Assembly (NCBI GenBank): GCA_036661035.1 | Contig: JAVWZM010000023.1 | Location: 1 to 28,390 of the forward strand | Direction: 5' to 3' | From: JAGPHI01 sp036661035 | GTDB lineage: Bacteria > Bacillota > Clostridia > Oscillospirales > Ruminococcaceae | DNA: 28,390 bases | Shown here: positions 24,333 through 28,390 of the stretch, piece after piece | Layout: the number at the start of each line of letters is the position of its first letter | Position numbering within the stretch: the stretch's first letter is position 1 | The notes under the pieces: model-generated | What the model was told of the DNA's origin: nothing | Database searches by the model: none | The model's input: only the letters and a program-made list of their open reading frames with translations | Made by a program: the position numbers and the translations under genes

Positions 24333-26417
24333 ATGCTCAATGTACCACAGCTTGATAATCTAGATTACAGGGCGTTGATGGAACGCGCACGCGCGATGAT
24401 ACCAACCCTTACAGACGAATGGACAGACCTTAACGACCACGATCCGGGCATTACAACGCTACAGGTTTTCGCGTGGCTTTGCGACGGGCTGAATTATTAC
24501 ATCAACGCCACAGGCGAGCAGCATAGGCTTAAATATCTAAAGCTTCTTGGCATAGAGCCTGCGGCAGCTGCGGCGCATTGCCGCGTAGCCGTAGATGCGC
24601 CCGACGGCGAGGGCTTTGCCCTTTATCGCGGCACACGCCTTTTGGCAGGGGATATTCCCTTTGAGGTTACCGCCACTTGTAATGGCACAGGCAATCGCCT
24701 TGTTTCTCTATATACGGGCAATGCCGATAATCGGCTGGATTTAACAGCCTTTGCAGGGCAAGACGGCGAAACCGCCGCTGTGTTTAAAGGCGGCAATACC
24801 GACGAGCTTTTGCTTGGCTTTGCGTGCCAATTGCCCGAAACATTGCGCCTATTTATAGAGGTAGACGAGGGCAAAAGAAACCCGTTTAACGACGATTTCA
24901 GCATGACGAAGCTTGAATGGGAATATTTTGACGGCAACGCGTGGCAAAAAGCAGAAATTGCTTTTGACGAAACCTGCGCCTTGCTGCGCAGCGGATATCT
25001 TTGCCTTACCCTCAAAAGCGCGACTGCGCCTTATACGGCAGAGCAAATTAAATCTGCCCATTATCTTAAAGCCCATATAGTGCAAGGGGAATATGACGCG
25101 CCGCCGCGCATGGGCAGAGTAGTTTTAAACTGCGCCGACGCCTTGCAGATTAAAACATATTCCGAGGCAATGGAATTAACCTACGACGGCACAGGAGCCG
25201 TTACAATAGACAGGGTAATTGCCGAGGACGATATTATTACAGTGGCGGTAAAAGACGAAAACGAATACATCGCTTATGATGAGCATTGCAAAATAGAAAT
25301 AGGCGCAGAGCCTTTTTTAAGGAAAATATCCTTTAATAAAAAAAAGCATGGCACAGAGCCAAAGCAAGGCGCGAAAATCTTGGTAATAATAACCTCAGGC
25401 GGCATGGCAGACGAAATAGACCTTGGCACTACAGACGGCTGTGCAGGGCAGGAGTTGCCATTTTCTGCCGATAATGTCCTCGTTCTGCGTCTTGCACTGG
25501 TGCAAACGGATAAAGAGGGTGAAAATCATATCACCCTTTGGGATAAATGCGACGATTTGTCGGGGGCAGGCTGGGACAGCCAAATGTTTACCTTCGACGC
25601 GAAAAACCACATGGTGCGCTTTGGCGACGGGCTGCACGGCATACAGCCACAGCAAGGGCAAAGAGTAATAGCCGTTACGGTTAAAACCTCTGCCCTTAGC
25701 GAGGGTAATGCTTTGCGCGGTCGGCTAAACACCGTAGCCTTTCCAAAGCAAGAGAACATCAAGGTATATAATATTGCCAATGCCACAGGCGGCATAAAAA
25801 GGCAAAGCTCCGATGAGCTTATGCCCCTTATTGAGCAAAAGCTAAAGGCGGCTACAAGAACTGTAACCGAGCAGGATATATGCGAGCTTGTGCTAAAGAC
25901 ACCGGGCTTGCAGATAGATAGCGTGGCGGTAGTGCCCATGCGGAAATATTGCGCGGCATACGGCACGCCGTATCAGCCGGGCACAGTAGTGGTGGCGGTA
26001 AAGCCCCACACGGCAAAGCCAAGGGCGCAACTAAGCGAGGTGTATCGCAAGCGCATTAGGGAATATTTAGAGCCGGCACGCTTATTAACCACAGAGATAA
26101 ATATAGTCAGCGCGCAGTACGTGGGCATCAGCGTGTTTGGCCGCATTGCCTTAACGGAAAACAGCGAGCAAAATAAGGCGGCGGTTAAGGCGAAAATAGA
26201 AGAGCTGATAGGCACTGTAAAAACAGGCGAGTTTGGCCGCGGCACAGATTATGGCACGTTGTTTTCCGCCCTAGAGATGCTGCCCTGCGTCAAAGCGGTT
26301 TTGCAGCTTTCTCTTGAATATATCGGCAAGGGCGGCACGAAAAACGAGCATGGGGATATAGCCTTATATCCCGACAGCCTAAGCTATCTGCTGGAAACAG
26401 GAATAGAATTTATATAA
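24333..26417 (+). CDS. Second baseplate J-like wedge protein (Pvc12)
   Basis: 694 residues from the ATG at 24333. GGAGGT at 24321-24326 sits 6-7 bases before it; ATG 24330 is a near alternative, and ATG 24318 lies before the site and is unlikely. The N-terminus P-Q-L-D-N-L-D-Y, P-T-L-T-D-E-W-T-D-L-N-D-H-D-P-G-I-T and L-Q-V-F-A-W-L-C-D is the diagnostic start of Pvc12-type proteins. A G-T-R-L-L-A strand follows. The C-terminal part holds R-T-V-T-E-Q-D-I-C-E-L, then L-Q-I-D-S-V-A-V-V-P, and V-G-I-S-V-F-G-R-I-A-L, the J-domain repeat. It makes the second layer of the baseplate wedge. Confidence 0.92.
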   Translation: MLNVPQLDNLDYRALMERARAMIPTLTDEWTDLNDHDPGITTLQVFAWLCDGLNYYINATGEQHRLKYLKLLGIEPAAAAAHCRVAVDAPDGEGFALYRGTRLLAGDIPFEVTATCNGTGNRLVSLYTGNADNRLDLTAFAGQDGETAAVFKGGNTDELLLGFACQLPETLRLFIEVDEGKRNPFNDDFSMTKLEWEYFDGNAWQKAEIAFDETCALLRSGYLCLTLKSATAPYTAEQIKSAHYLKAHIVQGEYDAPPRMGRVVLNCADALQIKTYSEAMELTYDGTGAVTIDRVIAEDDIITVAVKDENEYIAYDEHCKIEIGAEPFLRKISFNKKKHGTEPKQGAKILVIITSGGMADEIDLGTTDGCAGQELPFSADNVLVLRLALVQTDKEGENHITLWDKCDDLSGAGWDSQMFTFDAKNHMVRFGDGLHGIQPQQGQRVIAVTVKTSALSEGNALRGRLNTVAFPKQENIKVYNIANATGGIKRQSSDELMPLIEQKLKAATRTVTEQDICELVLKTPGLQIDSVAVVPMRKYCAAYGTPYQPGTVVVAVKPHTAKPRAQLSEVYRKRIREYLEPARLLTTEINIVSAQYVGISVFGRIALTENSEQNKAAVKAKIEELIGTVKTGEFGRGTDYGTLFSALEMLPCVKAVLQLSLEYIGKGGTKNEHGDIALYPDSLSYLLETGIEFI

Positions 26418-26432
26418 AGGAGCGCGTAAGCA

Positions 26433-27545
26433 ATGAAGCAAAAGCAAAAGTATGTAAACTTTTACAAGCGCGCGCTGCAAAAAGCTTGGCTTTACAACAT
26501 GGAGCTTGATGCATCGCTAAAGCTCGTTATGGTAGACGCTTTGCGCCCTGCCGCATGTATCACAAACATGTTTGACACACAAGACGAGGACATGACCTAT
26601 AACCGCCTAAAGCTAGAAGGCGCGTTTGACGGCGCAAAGCTGGAGGTAATCGTGGCGGCAAGCGACAGCCTAGATAATGGCTTTAGCGGCGACGACTACG
26701 AAAGCTATTTCCAAAGCCCCGAAAACAGCCTTGAGGATAAGCGCGAGGTAATGTGCAATATGCACCATGTGCGCGCTGTAAACACAGAGGATTTGCTTTT
26801 ACATTCATTGCAAGGGCGATATGTGTGGGTGCTTGTGTGCATTACCCCCGTAGAAGTAGCCACGCGATATATAGGCGGTATGCGCCTAGAGTTTCCCCGA
26901 GAAAGCTTTGTGCGATATTTCCCCGAGATTTATCAAGACAACGACTTTTTCGACAGATACATCTCGGTGTTTCAGTCCATGCTTTTAGATATCGAGGAAG
27001 AGGTTGACCATATACCGCAAATGCTGGATTATCAAAGCGCGCCGCCAAAGCAGGTGGCAGAGCTTGCGTCTTGGCTTGGTATAGAAAACAAAACAGGGCT
27101 TTTTAACGACGAACAGCTTCGCCGTTTAATAGAAGGAATAGATTTATACCAAGGCAAAAAAGGCACACCCGACGCGCTTTCAGCCGTGATAGAGCTAGTG
27201 TGCAAAACAAAGCCGCGCATTGTAGAATATTTTTCATGGAGCAAGCTAGAGGCTCCTGCGCCTCGCCGCAAGCTGTACGAGAAGCTTTACGGCAGCGACG
27301 CAAACCAATTTTGCGTTATATTAAACCTTACAAAGGCAGACGGGCTTTTGCCCGTTGCAAAAGATGAGCTTGAACGCTTAATAGACGAATACAGCATAAT
27401 AGGCAGTACGCATCGCCTTGTATTGCTTGCCAAATGCAGCCACATCGATACGCATTGCTATCTGGACGTAAACAGCTTTCTGTCCATGCCCGAGCAAGCA
27501 AATGCGGCAGGCATAACCCTTGGTGGGTATATTACAATAGGGTAG
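26433..27545 (+). CDS. Phage tail protein I-like baseplate protein
   Basis: 370 residues. The N-terminal 145 residues are an extra domain without a recognised name. From about 146 the pattern matches P2 gpI-type tail proteins: F-V-R-Y-F-P-E-I-Y, F-F-D-R-Y-I-S-V-F-Q-S-M, E-E-E-V-D-H-I-P, L-A-S-W-L-G, Y-Q-G-K-K-G-T-P-D-A-L-S-A-V-I-E-L, then I-V-E-Y-F. The end H-C-Y-L-D-V-N-S-F-L-S with L-G-G-Y-I-T-I-G recalls eCIS members. In P2, gpI sits at the outer baseplate and helps attach the fibre protein gpH. An AAGGAG site overlaps the previous stop. A fibre gene would be expected downstream but is not in the window. Confidence 0.85.
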   Translation: MKQKQKYVNFYKRALQKAWLYNMELDASLKLVMVDALRPAACITNMFDTQDEDMTYNRLKLEGAFDGAKLEVIVAASDSLDNGFSGDDYESYFQSPENSLEDKREVMCNMHHVRAVNTEDLLLHSLQGRYVWVLVCITPVEVATRYIGGMRLEFPRESFVRYFPEIYQDNDFFDRYISVFQSMLLDIEEEVDHIPQMLDYQSAPPKQVAELASWLGIENKTGLFNDEQLRRLIEGIDLYQGKKGTPDALSAVIELVCKTKPRIVEYFSWSKLEAPAPRRKLYEKLYGSDANQFCVILNLTKADGLLPVAKDELERLIDEYSIIGSTHRLVLLAKCSHIDTHCYLDVNSFLSMPEQANAAGITLGGYITIG

Positions 27546-27576
27546 AATGGCAAAATATTTAGAATGGAGTAAAGAT

Positions 27577-28390
27577 ATGGAAACTGCAAAAATAAGCAAA
27601 CAACAAGAAGATAGCGCAATTCGTAAAAACACTGCTTTTAGTTACGATAGCGCCGAGCGCGAAGCAGAGCTTATTTCAGACCGCTTTAAAAACAGCTCCG
27701 ACGTAAAAAGCGAAATGTCCAGCCGTATGGGTGTAGACTTTAGCGGCGTGCGCGTGCATAGCGACGATGCGGCGCACCAAAAGGCGCAAAGCCTTGATGC
27801 AGCTGCCTTTACAAGGGGCAGTGATATCTATATGGGCAGCGAAAGCGCGATACAAGACGCAGGTGCGTCCAATAATCAGGTGCTTGCCCACGAGCTTACC
27901 CACGCTGTGCAACAGGGCACCGCCATGCAGCAAGGCGAGGGCGCGGTTTCGCAATCTGCGCCCACAGGCACGGTGCAGATGTTTCCGAATATCTTCAGAA
28001 GAAAGAAAAAAGCCGCCGCCGCGGCGACGCCAGCGCCCGTCCCGATGCTCCCAAAGCCGGCACCAAAGCCGGCAGAGCCTATGCCGGAAATTATTGACAA
28101 AGGCAATGGGCAAATGGATTTTAGCAATTTTATTGAGCCGGGAAAGAAAAAACTTGCTGAAAACTCCGGCGATTGGGAGGGTGAAGCGGGTAAAACCGGT
28201 ACAGCTGGTTATAATGCATATTTAGTTAAATCTGGATTTCGTGACGAAAAAAATCCGTTCCAGCAGAGCTCAAGAGCGCTTAATACGGTAATGAAACAAA
28301 GAGCCATAGATGAAGCATCAAACAGCTCGGTTTTAAATAATTTGGCTAATGATCCTGTAAAAGGACCAGAGTTGCAGGAAGAGAAAATAA
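27577..28390 (+). CDS. Partial DUF4157 (eCIS core domain) protein, probable injected cargo
   Basis: Open to the right edge; 271 residues visible. The ATG has GGAG 7 bases upstream and lies 31 bases after the tail protein I stop. Residues about 45-113 form the eCIS core domain: R-M-G-V-D-F-S-G-V-R-V-H, A-A-A-F-T-R-G-S-D-I-Y, and A-H-E-L-T-H-A-V-Q-Q, with HExxH at 105-109. DUF4157 is a known marker of eCIS cargo and associated proteins; the HExxH may bind metal. A basic stretch (F-R-R-K-K-K) and an Ala/Pro-rich linker run to about 171. The C-terminal part from about 180 has more AT-rich codons and no family I recognise, with most of it outside the window. This is the usual layout of a swappable toxin domain behind a targeting domain, but toxicity is inferred. 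Confidence 0.85.
   Translation, partial: METAKISKQQEDSAIRKNTAFSYDSAEREAELISDRFKNSSDVKSEMSSRMGVDFSGVRVHSDDAAHQKAQSLDAAAFTRGSDIYMGSESAIQDAGASNNQVLAHELTHAVQQGTAMQQGEGAVSQSAPTGTVQMFPNIFRRKKKAAAAATPAPVPMLPKPAPKPAEPMPEIIDKGNGQMDFSNFIEPGKKKLAENSGDWEGEAGKTGTAGYNAYLVKSGFRDEKNPFQQSSRALNTVMKQRAIDEASNSSVLNNLANDPVKGPELQEEKI

Noticed and set aside
10380..27545. Ordinary myophage prophage or R-type tailocin
   Set aside because: There is no integrase, capsid, terminase, holin or lysin. DUF4255, a CIS-type LysM protein, Pvc11/Pvc12-type J proteins and DUF4157 point to eCIS.
27889..27906. HELTH as proof of a metalloprotease toxin
   Set aside because: HExxH is an ordinary part of the DUF4157 core domain and occurs in cargo with many different C-terminal activities; protease activity is not shown.
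27767..28225. Plus-strand Arg-rich 152-codon frame inside the cargo gene
   Set aside because: It overlaps the DUF4157 domain, whose HELTH and core motifs are clearly coding in the other frame; the composition looks like an out-of-frame shadow.

Overview
The window is almost entirely one operon-like run of about 20 genes, all on the + strand. Gaps are mostly under 60 bases, several genes overlap, and most have clear Shine-Dalgarno sites. It encodes the larger part of a contractile injection system (CIS) of the extracellular/eCIS type, related to Photorhabdus virulence cassettes and the Serratia antifeeding prophage. No capsid, terminase, integrase, holin or lysin gene is visible, so it is not an ordinary prophage. 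No type VI secretion membrane-complex gene is visible either. The organism is probably a mid-GC Gram-positive bacterium, perhaps a clostridial gut member of the Bacillota. This rests on strong GGAGG-type ribosome sites, clostridial-looking Ig-like surface domains, and the split-spike, single-sheath gene order shared with Gram-positive and cyanobacterial eCIS. The taxonomic call is inference.

Region 1 (1-10365) is a block of five accessory genes: a partial single-pass surface protein built of chitobiase-C-terminal-like/Ig-like repeats; a conserved eCIS-associated protein with a C-terminal Ig-like domain; a one-TM protein whose cytoplasmic part looks like a pseudokinase; a four-TM receptor with HAMP, a degenerate adenylate-cyclase domain and a C-terminal helical repeat; and a one-TM MORN-repeat protein. 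Four of the five are predicted membrane proteins. This looks like a membrane anchoring or sensing module linked to the injection machine.

Region 2 (10380-27545) is the machine: Pvc16-like terminator, a beta-rich unknown, a PAAR-like tip (DUF4280), sheath, tube 1, tail-assembly-chaperone-like protein, a DUF6760-like small ORF, tube 2, a large repeat-rich protein at the Pvc6 position, a LysM baseplate protein (Pvc7), a spike split into hub (late control D) and gpV-like OB-fold/beta-helix proteins, gp25, two baseplate J-type wedge proteins, and a tail protein I. Region 3 (27577 to the end) is the start of a probable cargo gene with a DUF4157 (eCIS core) domain carrying HELTH. The AAA+ ATPase (Pvc15), a recognisable tape measure (Pvc14) and tail fibre (Pvc13) are not in the window.

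The most notable signals are: (a) a perfect X_XXY_YYZ slippery heptamer (A AAT TTT) at the end of the chaperone gene, placed so that a -1 shift fuses it to the DUF6760-like frame, recalling the lambda G/GT and P2 E/E' tail chaperones; (b) the receptor-like pseudocyclase and possible pseudokinase in a CIS operon; (c) a perfect 13-bp hairpin just after the tube gene; and (d) two unrelated tandem-repeat blocks in the Pvc6-position protein. There is no stretch over 300 bases without a gene.
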